Below, one piece after another: positions 12,756-23,487 of a DNA stretch of 64,000 bases; within the stretch, counting starts at the first letter, position 1; each line of letters begins with the position of its first letter. The notes beneath the pieces were generated by a model. It had not been told where the DNA came from and did not search any database. It saw nothing but the letters and a program-made list of their open reading frames with translations. The DNA is from Chrysopilus asiliformis. Lineage: Eukaryota > Arthropoda > Insecta > Diptera > Rhagionidae. Both the position numbers and the translations under genes were made by a program. The stretch covers positions 22,818,661 to 22,882,660 of the forward strand of contig OZ035961.1 in NCBI GenBank assembly GCA_964034945.1, in the 5' to 3' direction.

Positions 12756-13304
12756 GAGGGTCTTTCAACAAGGATATAACAATTTTGTATTTTAATAAAA
12801 ACGAACCCTAAAACTTTTTTTATGATCTGGCAATGCTAAAACGTCAGTCAAGGTTTACATTTTTATCATGGTGAAGTTCACGAACGAGCAACGTTTGGAA
12901 ATTATTATAACTTACTACCGAAATTCTGAGTCGGTGGTCGCAATCGTGTAATCTCGAGAAATGGTCCGGTCGAATGGCCACCTCGCTCATCCGATTTAAC
13001 GCCGTTGGATTTCTTTTTATGGGGTTATGTTAAGTCGTTGGTTTATGCCAACAAGCCAACAATGTTAGAGGACATCAGGAACAATATCGAACGCGAAACC
13101 GACCGATATGTGTGGAAGAGTGGTGGAAAATTAGCTCCAAAGAATCAATCAGTGTAATGCTCGCGGTGGCCATATGAACGACATCGAATTTCATACTTAA
13201 ATCTAACATGTCCACTACACCTGGAATAAATTTCAGCCCGATATCTCAATTATTCTGTGTTTTATTTAAATACAAAATTGTTATGTTCTTGTTGAAAGAC
13301 CCGA
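12756..13304 (+). mobile_element. Deleted Tc1/mariner element
   Basis: A 549-bp element is flanked by TA dinucleotides. It has inverted ends containing GGGTCTTTCAACAAG and continuing through ATAACAATTTTGTATT. Inside, ATG at 12868 opens a short N-terminal segment (VKFTNEQRLEIIITYYRNS) and stops after 27 codons. The sequence then resumes with the C-terminal part of a transposase, WPPRSSDLTPLDFFLWGYVK, which contains the last catalytic acidic residue. A frameshift follows before the C-terminal MNDIEFHT and stop. The central part is missing, so the element is non-autonomous. Family calls rest on the motif and the TA target. Confidence 0.8.
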
Positions 13305-13413
13305 TACTATCTGACTTGGAACAACTCAATGAAACAACTTTAACTTTTCAAATCATCAAACATTTTATTGCTTAATATTAATTCACAAAAAAAAACTTGT
13401 CACACTAACCCCT

Positions 13414-13530
13414 AATTTATTCACTAGGAGTTAAGCCGAGTTAGTGAGTTAAGGGAGTTAGCTAGTGTTATTTTCCATGTAAAAGGTGAGTTAAGGGAGT
13501 TAAGGCGATTTAACTCCTAGTGAATAAATT
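13414..13530. mobile_element. Short MITE with 21-bp perfect inverted ends
   Basis: AATTTATTCACTAGGAGTTAA at 13414-13434 is repeated in perfect inversion at 13510-13530. The interior is made of repeats of GAGTTAAGGGAGTTA. It lies just beyond the eroded 3' end of the left LRR pseudogene. No target duplication is certain. Confidence 0.6.
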
Positions 13531-14100
13531 GGCCGTAAACAATGTTTAAAAGTTTTTTTTAAAAAAATGTATTTTTTGTGTTCAAATATAACATTATAAG
13601 ATTTCCTGTATTTTTTTAATTTTGTTTTTCCTTAGATTTACATTTACCAAATTTGCCTTGTATTTAAATACATTGCCGTCAATTGCCTCAATTAAATTTG
13701 CTGTCATTGAAAACGATTTTATTGATCTTTAAGGCCTTAGCAAATCTTTAGGAATAACAGAAATTTGATTTGAATCTAACTTCAATTCTATTAAATTTTC
13801 CAGCCCTTCAAGACTACTTGAATATAATTTATTTATTTTATTTGAGCATAATGTTATTTTTCCAGGTCACTTGTTTTGATTGAATGTTAAAGATTCAATA
13901 GTTTTTACATCAGACATAAAAATTTGTAATTTTTCAGCACTTTGAATATCTTTTTTCGGTAAGTGTTTAATCCTAACATTTATTTTTACGACATTACGAA
14001 CATGAGGAAGGACTGCTACAAAGTCAATCGGTATCTCTTTAATATTAGAATTCCTCAGCTCTACATTAAATATATCCGACTTTTAAGCTAATATTTTGCG

Positions 14101-14710
14101 AAATGATTTAGATCTTAAACCAAAGTGTTCACACAGAGGTTAAAGTAATTTTGTTTGACATTTCAACTACGTTAGTTCAAAAATGGATCGAGGAATTTCG
14201 TGTAGGATTACTATGAATTTTAGTAATATGATGAATAATACAATTCAAAACATCGATGAAATATGTGAATTAGACACTTTAAACGAAAATGGAAATTATC
14301 TGTAATGAAAATAAACAATTATTTTCCATTTCATATCTAATCGCATCAAAAATAGGTCAATTTTTTTTTTGGCCCGCGTAGGTTGTTTACTAATATATCC
14401 TCTTCGCGTGGGGAACACGGCTTCTTTTTCTTATATTTCCATTTTTCCAATGCAGCACAAATGTCAAAACTGATGTGCTGAAGAGAGCTGAATAAGTGAT
14501 GCAGGGTTGTGTCCATTGTTTTTGCTTGATTTCGTTCCTAATTTTGTGGAAATTACATACTTTTAGTGATTTTGAAAACAGGCGTTTGTACTGGAAATCT
14601 CGTGATTTCTAGCGTGATTTCGTTCAAAATTACGAAAATCTTCAAAATTACGTAATTTTGCCACACCGACGCAAAATTACGTAATTTTGAAGATTTTCGT
14701 ATATACATAG
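14101..14710. other. Insertion interrupting the left LRR pseudogene
   Basis: This is about 610 bp with no LRR similarity, sitting between the N-terminal segment (…EFDL) and the LRR body (…KSDIF) of the pseudogene. It holds the long palindrome at 14632-14700, but I see no clear terminal repeats or target duplication, so its type is unknown. A 40-codon frame near 14184-14304 is too short to support. Confidence 0.5.
14632..14700. repeat. Perfect 29-bp-arm palindrome
   Basis: Two arms of 29 bp match without a mismatch around an 11-nt loop (CCACACCGACG). Each arm contains its own 18-bp perfect palindrome, CAAAATTACGTAATTTTG, so the same word is also present twice in direct orientation. It would form a strong hairpin or cruciform. 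Confidence 0.9.
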
Positions 14711-14860
14711 TATAAATCGAATTCGATTTTTTCAGGATTTTTAACATCTTCGCATATAAAATCATAAAGTATTTGACTTTTACAATATTGATGGATATTT
14801 ATTAAAACTCCATTGCAAGTCACCAAAAAAAAGCATTATCAGAACTCTTAAGTTTTTCAT

Positions 14861-15183
14861 GTTTAATATTGTACACTGTATGAACTTAATTAATGAACTT
14901 ATTCAACTAACAAAGAATAGAAACACTTAAAGAATGTTCATACGTATAGTGCAATTAAGCCTAAAACATAAATTGCACAATCCATTTGGGAATTCAGAAA
15001 TATTCTTCATAAATGTCAATTAGTTTAATTGCATTATACTCAAAAATTGACCTTGAAGTTTTTTTTTCTATTTTCTAATTAATACAAAGCACTCAATGTG
15101 TCCAATTTCTATTGATTTAAATTAACTAATAGTGCCAATACTGACGTTAATAAATGTGAGATGGTACGAATTCATCAAATATA
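14861..15183. other. Gene-free AT-rich stretch
   Basis: No coding frame, RNA gene or bounded repeat is seen between the LRR pseudogene and the nested MITE pair. Confidence 0.45.
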
Positions 15184-16378
15184 CAGTGAAATCAAGTATA
15201 ACTAAATAGCCCCATGACGGATCCCAAGTAACCTTATAGGTCGTAAAGTGGACACTTCGTCTTCAAAGGCGTCCCTATTGGTCGTAAGGCCCACGACTTT
15301 GTCGACTCTAGGTCGAACTATCGTCGACCTATCGTCGACAGTGGGGAAGGTCCGCCGGACCACGAAGTGCCCTATTTCACGCCCTATAAGGCTTCACGAC
15401 TTTGAAGGCCAAAATAGGGCCTTGTTTTACCATGACGAAATATTTTTTTGACATTTCATCTGGCGACATTATTTGTCTTTCTCTATTCTATAGGCCGCAT
15501 GAGGAGAGAAAGATAAGACAAGAATCATAAAGTTTAATGGATATATTTTGTGGAAAAAACGTTCAAAATAATTTCATACGGTGATGTTAAGGTTTTTTGT
15601 GGATTTTATTGTCACAATTCACATGCGATTTAAAGTTTACGTAGGAAGTGGTTTTGCCAGGAGCTCTATTTACGTGGGCCGTAGCAATTCTCGATTTTAG
15701 TGATATAATTTGAAAATTATTTATTCAAAGAATTTTCTTTTTTATTTGATTTCAATAAAATTCTTGTAAAAATAAAGTTATGCTGTGTACCCAAACACCT
15801 AAAATTACTTTTTATTCGATGTTTTTCCATATTGTGCCTTAAAAACAGATTTTAAATTTTCAGTAGGAATGTTTTTTTTTTTCATTTCAATGAACGTCAT
15901 GGCGGCTCGCGCCGTGAATGCTAGAAGCATATTCGAAGTATGCTAGAAACAAGCTCGAAGCATATATTCATCTGCGCATGCTCGAAGCATTCTCAAATAG
16001 GGCATTGGACTGTTCTCAAAGGCATTATGCCCTATAAGGCACTTCGTGGACGAAAGGTGGAAGGTTGGTCTTATAGGGCAGGACGACTATGAAGGCGTCT
16101 GGAGGACACTACGACCATGAAAGCCAAAACAAGGCATTCGAACATTAAGACTATCAGGGCATATATTTAGGTCACTCGGACCGCTTGACGACCACTGCAA
16201 AAGCCTTGAAAGGCATCACGCCTTATAAGGCGGATTCGCTGGTCTTGGTGTGGTCGTAACGACCAATTTTAAGACACCACGCCCTAATCCAAGTCATTAT
16301 GCCTTATCTGGTTGCTTGGGATACTTCTTAACCGTACACAAAAAAACCAAAATGGTCAGATTGTCAGAGATTTCACTG
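15184..16378. mobile_element. pogo-like MITE, split by a larger insertion
   Basis: CAGTGAAATC at 15184 and its inversion GATTTCACTG ending at 16378 are each bordered by TA. These are the usual ends and target of pogo/Tigger-type MITEs. The original element is only about 90 bp (15184-15220 plus 16323-16378); everything between is a later insertion. Confidence 0.65.
15221..16322. mobile_element. 1.1-kb non-autonomous element, ATCCCAAG ends
   Basis: It begins ATCCCAAGTAACCTTATAGG and ends with the inverted form (…CTTGGGAT), giving imperfect inverted repeats of about 25 bp. The interior is GC-richer than the flanks and packed with subrepeats: CCTATAAGGC words near both ends and GAAGCAT words around 15930-15995. 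There is no transposase. The same end sequence occurs on the 247-bp element at 56,975-57,221. No clear target duplication is seen, so the superfamily is open. Confidence 0.65.
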
Positions 16379-16573
16379 TATATCATATCTCAAAACATTC
16401 TGTTGATATTTATTTACTATATAATATGCTTGTGTGTCTGTCTGGTCGCTTAAAACTCAAGAACCACTGAACCGATTTGGATAAAACTTGCAGGGATTCA
16501 CAAATTCATCTGTAACAGCACATTTAATCTGTTTAACACCACATTTAATCTAATTATGACTTCTCGTTCTAAT

Positions 16574-16701
16574 GGGTGATGTGAATAAAAAAAAATAGCT
16601 TTTGCTAAAACCGATGTTTTTTTAACTGATGTCTGTATGCAGTCTGCATTAGCTAAAAAACACCAGTTTTAGCAAAAGCTTTTTTTTTATTCACATCACC
16701 C
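16574..16701. mobile_element. 128-bp foldback MITE
   Basis: GGGTGATGTGAATAAAAAAA at the left end is mirrored at the right, giving arms of about 55 bp with a few mismatches and almost no spacer. AAT borders both sides (16571-16573 and 16702-16704), a possible 3-bp target duplication. Confidence 0.75.
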
Positions 16702-16818
16702 AATATCTATATAGAAGTTAGTTTTTGTTGAAAAAGTTTTTAAAAATGAATTTTTGACATAAAAATCCCATACATAAATATTATTCCGTCTCGTATTTAA
16801 AATCAGACTAGAAACAAT

Positions 16819-17961
16819 TTATTTTCCATATGGAGAAGATACACAATATTTTTTTAATAATTTCAACGCTTCCATAGTTTTATTAGACAAATTACTGGCA
16901 AAGATGCATATATTTTTCAATTGTTCCAAAGGTTTAAAAATTATTGGATCAATATCCTTATATTCCAATTCCCGCATCTCTAAAATCTCTAACTCTTTCA
17001 TATTTACAAAAAGATCAATTGGTATAAAATTTATCGGATTATAATTCACGTTTAATCTTTTTAATTTACTAGCATTAAAAAATATATTCAAATTTGTAAT
17101 TTGGTTCTCACTAATATCAATTTCTATTATTTCACGAATATTACCAATATCTATATCTGTCATTTTGTTAAAATTTGCCCTTAAAATTTTTACATTTCCA
17201 TGAATCCATTTCACTGAGCCGTATGAGATACTTAAAGTGTGTACTGATTTTAAAAATAACTCTTCAAACATATTACCACCTAAAATCAATTGAAAGAAAT
17301 TTTTGTCTAGAAATGTATTTTTAGAAATAATTTTGATCCTGTTATGTGCTAAAGCAACATTCACTAAATTAGGGTTATATTTAAAAGTATCTTCATCAAT
17401 TGCTCCAATTAAATTTGATTCCATTCTAAATGATCTTAGCGAACTCAAAGGTTTCAGCAAATCCTTTGGGATAACTGGAATTTGATTTCTACTTAGGTCT
17501 AATTCCAATAAATTTCCCAAATCTCCAAAAGAATCTGAATCTAATTGTTTAATATAATTAGAAATTATTTTAAGTTTTTCTAATCTCTTGTTTTTACTAA
17601 AAGTCAACGACTCTATAGTTGTAACATTACACGCGATTATCGATAACACTGCCAAATTATCAGCATCTTGAAAAACGCTTCTTTTAAGATGTTCTAAGTT
17701 TAAATAGGTAATTTCTGCCTTTCGAACTTCCGGTAAAACTGCAAAAAAGTTAGTCGGCAACTCATTAATGGCAGAATTTATAAGTTCAACACTCAAAATA
17801 TCTGTTTTATATGCTAAATCGAATTCAATTGTTTTATTAAGATCTCGACAGACTAAATCGACTGTTAGCATATCAGTTTTGCAATATTGTAGTATATTAA
17901 ATAAAAGTCCATCGCACATTTTAAACAACAAAAGAATATTTAAGACTCCACGAACTTCCAT
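16819..17961 (-). CDS. Secreted leucine-rich-repeat protein, intact copy
   Basis: This is a single-exon frame of 380 codons. Residues 1-18 (MEVRGVLNILLLFKMCDG) look like a short signal peptide; the aligned start of the left pseudogene copy (MKNLRVLIMLF…) supports this ATG. A cysteine-bearing N-terminal stretch (QYC, LVC) follows, then about ten LRRs from roughly residue 70 to 360. Examples are LLELDLSRNQIPVIPKDLL and LRSFRMESNLIGAIDEDTF. No transmembrane segment or GPI-type tail is visible at the C-terminus (…KKYCVSSPYGK), so a secreted protein is inferred. LRR domains bind proteins or other ligands; the ligand here is unknown. It is the only intact member of a three-copy minus-strand array. 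Low GC and the lack of introns fit either a young gene or a retained paralogue. I cannot name an orthologue. Confidence 0.8.
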   Translation of the reverse strand: MEVRGVLNILLLFKMCDGLLFNILQYCKTDMLTVDLVCRDLNKTIEFDLAYKTDILSVELINSAINELPTNFFAVLPEVRKAEITYLNLEHLKRSVFQDADNLAVLSIIACNVTTIESLTFSKNKRLEKLKIISNYIKQLDSDSFGDLGNLLELDLSRNQIPVIPKDLLKPLSSLRSFRMESNLIGAIDEDTFKYNPNLVNVALAHNRIKIISKNTFLDKNFFQLILGGNMFEELFLKSVHTLSISYGSVKWIHGNVKILRANFNKMTDIDIGNIREIIEIDISENQITNLNIFFNASKLKRLNVNYNPINFIPIDLFVNMKELEILEMRELEYKDIDPIIFKPLEQLKNICIFASNLSNKTMEALKLLKKYCVSSPYGK

Positions 17962-18583
17962 TTTTAATTGACAATTTTACGTGCCTGATTGTGTCACCCA
18001 CAACAGATATTAAAAACTAAATTACATTTCATACGTGTCTTCGGTAATATAGCTTAAAACATAAATTGTGTGATTGTACCATTAACTTGGGAATTGACAA
18101 GTGCGCATAATTAAAATATAATTTCCTAATATTTTTTGTGCCCTTGAATAGGATTTATTTTCGATTAAAAACATGTTATTGGTCATCCAAATCGGGCCAA
18201 ATAGGGCCAAAACGAAACATCATATTATTGTAAAAACTAATACAGTAACTTCAGTAAATTCGTTTTAGAAAATATTTTCAATAAAATTTTAATATTTTAA
18301 TACATAATTTCTATCTTGTTTCAATAACACAAAACTTGGAGAAATTCAGTTACGAAACCAACAAACAAAATAAGTGAAAAAAGAATTCCCTTTTTTTCCA
18401 ATGGTGAACTTCACTGTGAGCCACTGTAAATAAATATTTACTGATATTTTAGTCGAAAATTAACACTTTTCAATTTTTAAATAGTTTTGCACTAGCAAAA
18501 ATTCACAAAAAAAATCAAATTCATCGTTAAATAAAAGAAAGAAAAAAACTAAAAAAAATTTAGACGGACTTATTTATTCGATA
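17962..18583. other. Upstream region of the LRR gene
   Basis: This AT-rich non-coding DNA lies 5' of the intact minus-strand LRR gene. No convincing TATA box or other promoter element stands out, and no coding frame is present. Confidence 0.35.
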
Positions 18584-19030
18584 CATTGAATATGTACAAA
18601 TATAGAAGAATAATGATTAGTTTTCACCTTGGGCCGATGATGGCGATAGTGTCTGCGGTTCAAGTATTAAATAAAAATCCCCCAAACTTAAAGCTTAGGT
18701 ATGTGTATTAACTAAAATACCCTAAAACTTTAAGCACAATGGGAAATTTGTAATCGCAATGATCGCGGTTTATCATTGTGTGCTGTACGTGTTCAGTTCA
18801 TTCCTCGTATGACACCATAAGAATCAACGCAACACCGCTTTGCTTCTTAAATGTGTGCGTGCTTTTTGGTCTGGGATATTTGTGGGGAAATTCTCAATTT
18901 GAATCTAAACTAAAAGCTACAATATTACATAAAAATGAGACAGAAAGAACGATTATTAGCCTCACTATCGCCACCATCGGCCCAAGGTGAAAACTAATCA
19001 TTATTCTTCTATATTTGTACATATTCAATG
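18584..19030. mobile_element. MITE with 68-bp inverted ends and 7-bp TSD
   Basis: Arms of 68 bp (18584-18651 and 18963-19030, start CATTGAATATGTACAAATAT) match with a single mismatch. TTCGATA borders both ends (18577-18583 and 19031-19037); an 8-bp reading, TTCGATAC, is possible if the first base is shared. The 311-bp interior has no meaningful frame. The near-identity of the arms indicates a recent insertion. Confidence 0.85.
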
Positions 19031-19489
19031 TTCGATACTAAAGTATACTCTTAACCCGTCAAAAGTATGATGGTGAAAAAACATCTCACGTAATTTATTT
19101 TTTCTAAACTTCTTCACCGCACCACAGTAACGAATTTCTCAAAAAATACTTGATCTACAGTAATGAAATTTCGCAGACATGTTTGGTCATTGAATGAATT
19201 GAATTTCTTGTTTTTTTTTTGTTTTGATTTCTAAAATTTGAAAATATGATTCTGGTTTTGGTTACCCAAAAATTTTAAAAATTTTTGAAAAAAATTTCCA
19301 ACGTTTTTCTTTTGATGAAATGTTCTATACCAAATCTCAACTTTCTACGTTCTCGAGTTTTCAAATATTTTTCAAAAAAAAACTAAACATTATACCCACT
19401 TATATTCATCATATGAGGTATGACTATGTAAGAAAGGCATCGTACCACCGTTAGGCGGATTAAGAGGTGATTTTTTTATGATGATTTTT

Positions 19490-19770
19490 ATATGAGACTA
19501 GCAGACCCTTCGTTGCCAGCTTTCAATTTTTTGTATAAATTTTAGAATGCCAAAAAACCATGAATAACTTTAAAACTTTTGGGAAAAAAACTTCTGTTTC
19601 AAATTTTGGAAATCTAACATAGCTAAAAACCTGCTCCTGGCAACGCAGATCATTTTACAAAAAACCGGTCTAGTAAAAATCGGTCCAGTAGTTTTTGAGT
19701 TTTGTAATCTCAAACCAACAGACCAACCAACATCCATTTTTATATATATAGATAGAAGAAGATTTACCTA
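19490..19770. repeat. Dispersed repeat fragment ending in TATATATAGATAG
   Basis: It opens with GAGACTAGCAGACCCTTCGTTGCC and closes with TTTTTATATATATAGATAGA, preceded by 'CCAGTAGTTTTTGAGTTT'. This layout recalls the abundant insect repeats whose ends read TAGC..GTTGCC and TATATATAGA. The family at 25.15 kb also starts with ACTAGCTTGCATACCCGTCG. The class is uncertain. Confidence 0.4.
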
Positions 19771-19954
19771 AATGTGTCCGTTTTGTCCCGTTTTCTCCTA
19801 TACATAGTCAAACACTCATTTTTTCACCCCGGATTTCTTCTCACCTATCATATCCTTTAGTTAATTTTCTTCGATGATCCTTTTTAAGTGTTAATTTTGG
19901 TCTAAATATCCCATTTATTTTAAATTGTCTTATTTTGTTCAATTTCCTTTTTTA

Positions 19955-20846
19955 TTAAAATAATTGACATTTTGTTTTAATTAGCAGCATAGATTGATTA
20001 GTTTTGTTCAAAAAGTTACTGCTAGATATGCAAAGATTTGTTAATTTTTTCAAAGGTTGAAAAATTGTTGAATCAATATGCGTAAATTCCAAATCTCGCA
20101 TATCCAATATTTCCAATTGTTTCATGTTCAAAAACAAATCATTTGGTATGAAATCTATTGGATTATTTCGTAGAATTAACCTTTCCAATTGTAAGATACA
20201 TCAATTTCAATTGTTTCATAAATATTACCAATATTAACATCTGTTAAATTATTATTTTTTGAAAATAGCTCTATAACATTTCCATGAAATCGTTTTAATG
20301 AGTTGGACGAAATATACAAAATTTCTGCAAATTTTACAAATAACTCCTCCATATTGTTACCCTTTAAACTTAAAAAATAAAATGCTTGATATGAAAATGT
20401 GTTTTTAGCAATTACTTTTATGTGATTATTATCTAGATTCACATTTAGTAAATCATGGTTGTATTTAAATAGGTCTTCATCAAGAATCTTAATAGAATTA
20501 TCACTGCACGTAAGTGATTTCAAAGAACTCAGAGGCTTTAGCAAATCCTTGGGAATAACCGAAATATTGTTTCCACTTAAGTCTAATTCGACTAAATTTT
20601 GCAGCCCTTCAAAACTATCTGAATATAATTTGTCGATTTTATTACTGCGTAATAATAGTTTTTCCATTCTCAAGTTTCCACTAAATGCTAATGATTTGAT
20701 TGTTTTCACATCACACGCAGCTACTGTAAAAATTTCCAATTTTTGAGCGATTTGAAAATCTGTTTTTTGTAACTCGGTGATCTTGAGAAAATCGAACGAG
20801 ACAACACGAACTTGGGGAAAAACTGCTAAAAATTGAATTGGCACTT
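19955..20846 (-). pseudogene. LRR protein pseudogene, right copy, 3' part
   Basis: This is the C-terminal three quarters of a third LRR paralogue. Codons from 20846 downward read VPIQFLAVFPQVRV, then LRRs such as LVELDLSGNNISVIPKDLL. These align with ELPTNFFAVLPEVR and LLELDLSRNQIPVIPKDLL of the intact gene. At about 20180-20190 some 15-20 codons are missing compared with the intact copy and the frame shifts. The last part continues as LERLILRNNPIDFIPNDLFL to a stop at 19955. The 5' part lies beyond the transposon at 23768-23970. Broken by both a deletion/frameshift and the transposon, it is very unlikely to make a protein. Confidence 0.85.
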
Positions 20847-20860
20847 GAGGCGTTGGGTAA

Positions 20861-20877
20861 CAAAACTGCCCTTATCC
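20861..20877 (-). repeat. Subterminal motif of the Sola element, left TIR
   Basis: CAAAACTGCCCTTATCC, inside the left terminal repeat, is the inverse of GGATAAGGGCAGTTTTG. Related copies on the plus strand lie at 21044-21060 and 21104-21120. On the right they lie at 23488-23504, 23529-23545, 23589-23605, and in the right terminal repeat at 23737-23753. They are candidate transposase-binding sites. Confidence 0.7.
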
Positions 20878-21328
20878 GCCTTAGGTAGTTTTTGGCAAAA
20901 TTGAAAAAACTTATATTTCTGATTATTTGATGATTTTGTTTGGTTTCTTTTTATTTTTATGAAGATAGCGACATGATTTTAAATTGGGCAAAGAACCAAA
21001 AAAAAGTATCAAGCGGAATATTAAATATTTAAAAAAATAATATGGATAAGGGCACTTTTGATAGCAAATCTCAGTTATAGATAGTTTTGTAAGTAACCAG
21101 TATGGATTAGAGCAGCTTTGCAACCGAATTTTTAATATTAGCGATACCGCATATTAATTAATTTGTACACCAAATGAAACACATAATATAATAAGAATCT
21201 TATATCCACATAATATTAGGTCTATTCGTTTTTTACCTTTTAAGTGAAGAATAAAGACATTAAAATTAAAAATTACAAACACAAATTAAGAATCTTTTTT
21301 TTTATTTGGTTATAAAAATGAAATTTAC

Positions 21329-23200
21329 TTATATAACTAATAAATCGTTATCCTCATAAAAATGTTCATTAAGTTCTTCTGGTACGTCCTCCTGTTCTTC
21401 TTCTAATAGCGATTTTTGACTTTCAAAAACATTGACGTAATACTGGGTATCAAGGTGCTCCTTCCAATCGCATCCGTAGTGTTTGCACAAAAGTTTTCCA
21501 ACATCTACCAATTTAGCACTCTTTACAGGAACTATATTAGGTAGTTCCTCTGGATCGACATATTCAAACCGTTGTCCTTGTTTTAAAATAGATCGAGCGG
21601 CACAATTATCTATCTTGTAATGTACTTCTCCCTGAAGTAGAACATTGCCATCTTTTGATTTTTTAAAGATAATCCTTTTTGACGGTGCGAATTTAAAATG
21701 CCATTGGCCTGGCTGTTTAATAGTATTGTTCATAGAGGACTTCCAGTCGTAAACAGGAACGTCAATTCCTAAATGTTTAACAGTTCCATATTGACTGAAA
21801 ATATCTTTATATTCCTGAGGAGTGATTATCTGAGGTTTCCGTTTTACAACCTTTTCTATTCTGCCGAAAACTCTATCAGGAGGAAGATATGAGTGTCCAA
21901 CAATTGGAAAAATCATTTGAATTTGTTTAAGGGTGGCAGTAGCTTTAGTTTTGAACCATGTAGCTAACATCCCTATTACAGCAGAATTTTTATTTTGGCC
22001 AGCACAGCCATCCGCACAAAGTCGAAGGATCTTAGTTCCTGAGAAATCAATACTATTTAAGGTATCAAAAATTGCTGAAGAAATTTCATTTGAACCTTTA
22101 TATCGTTCATTTTCTAGCCAAGTGTAAATTTTTACTGTGTCGCGATTCTGTAATTCTTTTGAGTGACCAACACAAACAGTGAAATTATATTGATATAGTT
22201 GCCTGCTATAGTAGGCAGCTTGGTCAGGAACTCTAGGCAAAACCATATTTTTTTGGCAGTCAAACGATAGTGTTTTCAGTCCTTCTGATTTTTCTTTCAG
22301 AAAATCATAGAAAGCGCTGGCTTTAAGTTTGTGAACTCGACTTTGAATCATTAAATTAGTTTTTTCTAGTGAATAAGAAGATGCCTTAGCTATCCTTGAT
22401 TTAAACTCCAAGCACGTGGAGCACTGATCAGTCCCAGGAGACTTGAAGCTAATATTGAAATTGTAAATGAAAATACTGCGAAAGAAGTGATATTTAACTC
22501 TAAAATTCTGATCTAGTTGCTCTTCATTATACATGCGCCATAGTTTTTTCATATTTAAATCACTTGCTAAGTACATTCTACTACTTTTACCTCTAACATA
22601 GTGAGACTCTGCTGGTTTTAATTTCCTGATGAATTCAATAACAGCATTTCTTTTGTTCGCATATATTTTTGATTTCCGATCTCCACCCCTTCTTTCTTTT
22701 GGTGAAGAGCCAGTTTTTAGGTGTATTCTACTTAAACTTTGGACACGGAATCGCGAAATTCCAAGAACAGATAAAAATGTTTTGGCACATACCATAACTT
22801 TGCCTGTTTTTGTTTTTACAAAATATTTGATGCTCACAGATTTCCTTGAACTATTGGGTTTTATTTTATCCTTCTTCTTTCCTGTTGGGCGCTTAGTTGG
22901 ACCTTGGTCTGTATATTTCAGAATGAAATTATCTTGAGTTATTTTATCGCAAGTTTTATAAAAATGTTGGTGGAATCGCCGTATATCCTGTATTCCAAGA
23001 GTTATGCACTTGAAGCGTGAATTATTATGCCCGCATGACGGTAGAACAGGTGGACATTTTGATGTATACCTAAGAATATATGAAGTTAGCTATATGATAA
23101 GTAAAACTATAAAACTTATATCATACCTAGCCTGTTTTGCTTTCACTGCACTCCATTGGCCTGGTTGCCTTCTTTTTTTTCTAACACCTGTATTCTCCAT
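21329..23200 (-). CDS. Sola-like DDD transposase, two exons, apparently intact
   Basis: Exon 1 (23127-23200) starts MENTGVRKKRRQPGQWSAVK. A 57-bp intron (23070-23126, GTATGA…TTCTTAG) is followed by exon 2 (21329-23069). Joined, they give about 604 residues with no interruption. The protein has a basic N-terminus, a CPPVLPSCGHN… cysteine/histidine segment, and a QCSTC motif near the middle. Three conserved acidic positions appear at SFDCQKNMVLPRVPDQ, LCADGCAGQNKN and HSYLPPDRVFGRIEK, the probable catalytic DDD triad. The C-terminus is acidic (LLEEEQEDVPEELNEHF). An AATAAA lies shortly downstream (about 21300). It should cut and paste the surrounding element in the nucleus. Whether it is still active is unknown, but no disabling mutation is visible. 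Confidence 0.85.
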
Positions 23201-23487
23201 TGTAATATTTTTATACTTTATTGATATTATTAGAAATCACTGATATTATTTATAAAATTATAAAAACTAAATTCCGAAAAACAGAAAATCAAGAGAACAG
23301 CACGTCTGAACAACAAAAGAACCGATAACGGCTAAATGTGATAAAAGGCAGAAGGAATAAATAGTAGGCAATATTAAATATACAGAAAGCCAAACAATTA
23401 TTTAAAAATGTTCTTTACATACTGTATATCTAAAACACAACAAAAATGAGATGAGTTTGAATATTGTGTATGTGTAAGTCTGCACTT

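Larger units (their letters stand above)
13600..14860 (-). pseudogene. LRR protein pseudogene, left copy of the array
   Basis: Read on the minus strand, this is a decayed paralogue of the intact LRR gene at 16.8-18.0 kb. ATG at 14860 opens a signal-peptide-like start (MKNLRVLIMLFF). The frame then slips by one base in a run of eight A/T and continues as GVLINIHQYCKSQILYDFIC, which aligns with GLLFNILQYCKTDMLTVDLVC of the intact copy. The match breaks at about 14710 and resumes at about 14100 with SDIFNVELRNSNIKEIPIDF, after an in-frame TAA. It then runs through recognisable LRRs (KDLL, NLVNVNL) to about 13600. The C-terminal third is missing. The broken frames and the 0.6-kb interruption make function very unlikely. 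Confidence 0.8.

Noticed and set aside
20459..20746. Plus-strand frame of 95 codons
   Set aside because: Antisense of the LRR pseudogene; the minus-strand frame matches the paralogues.
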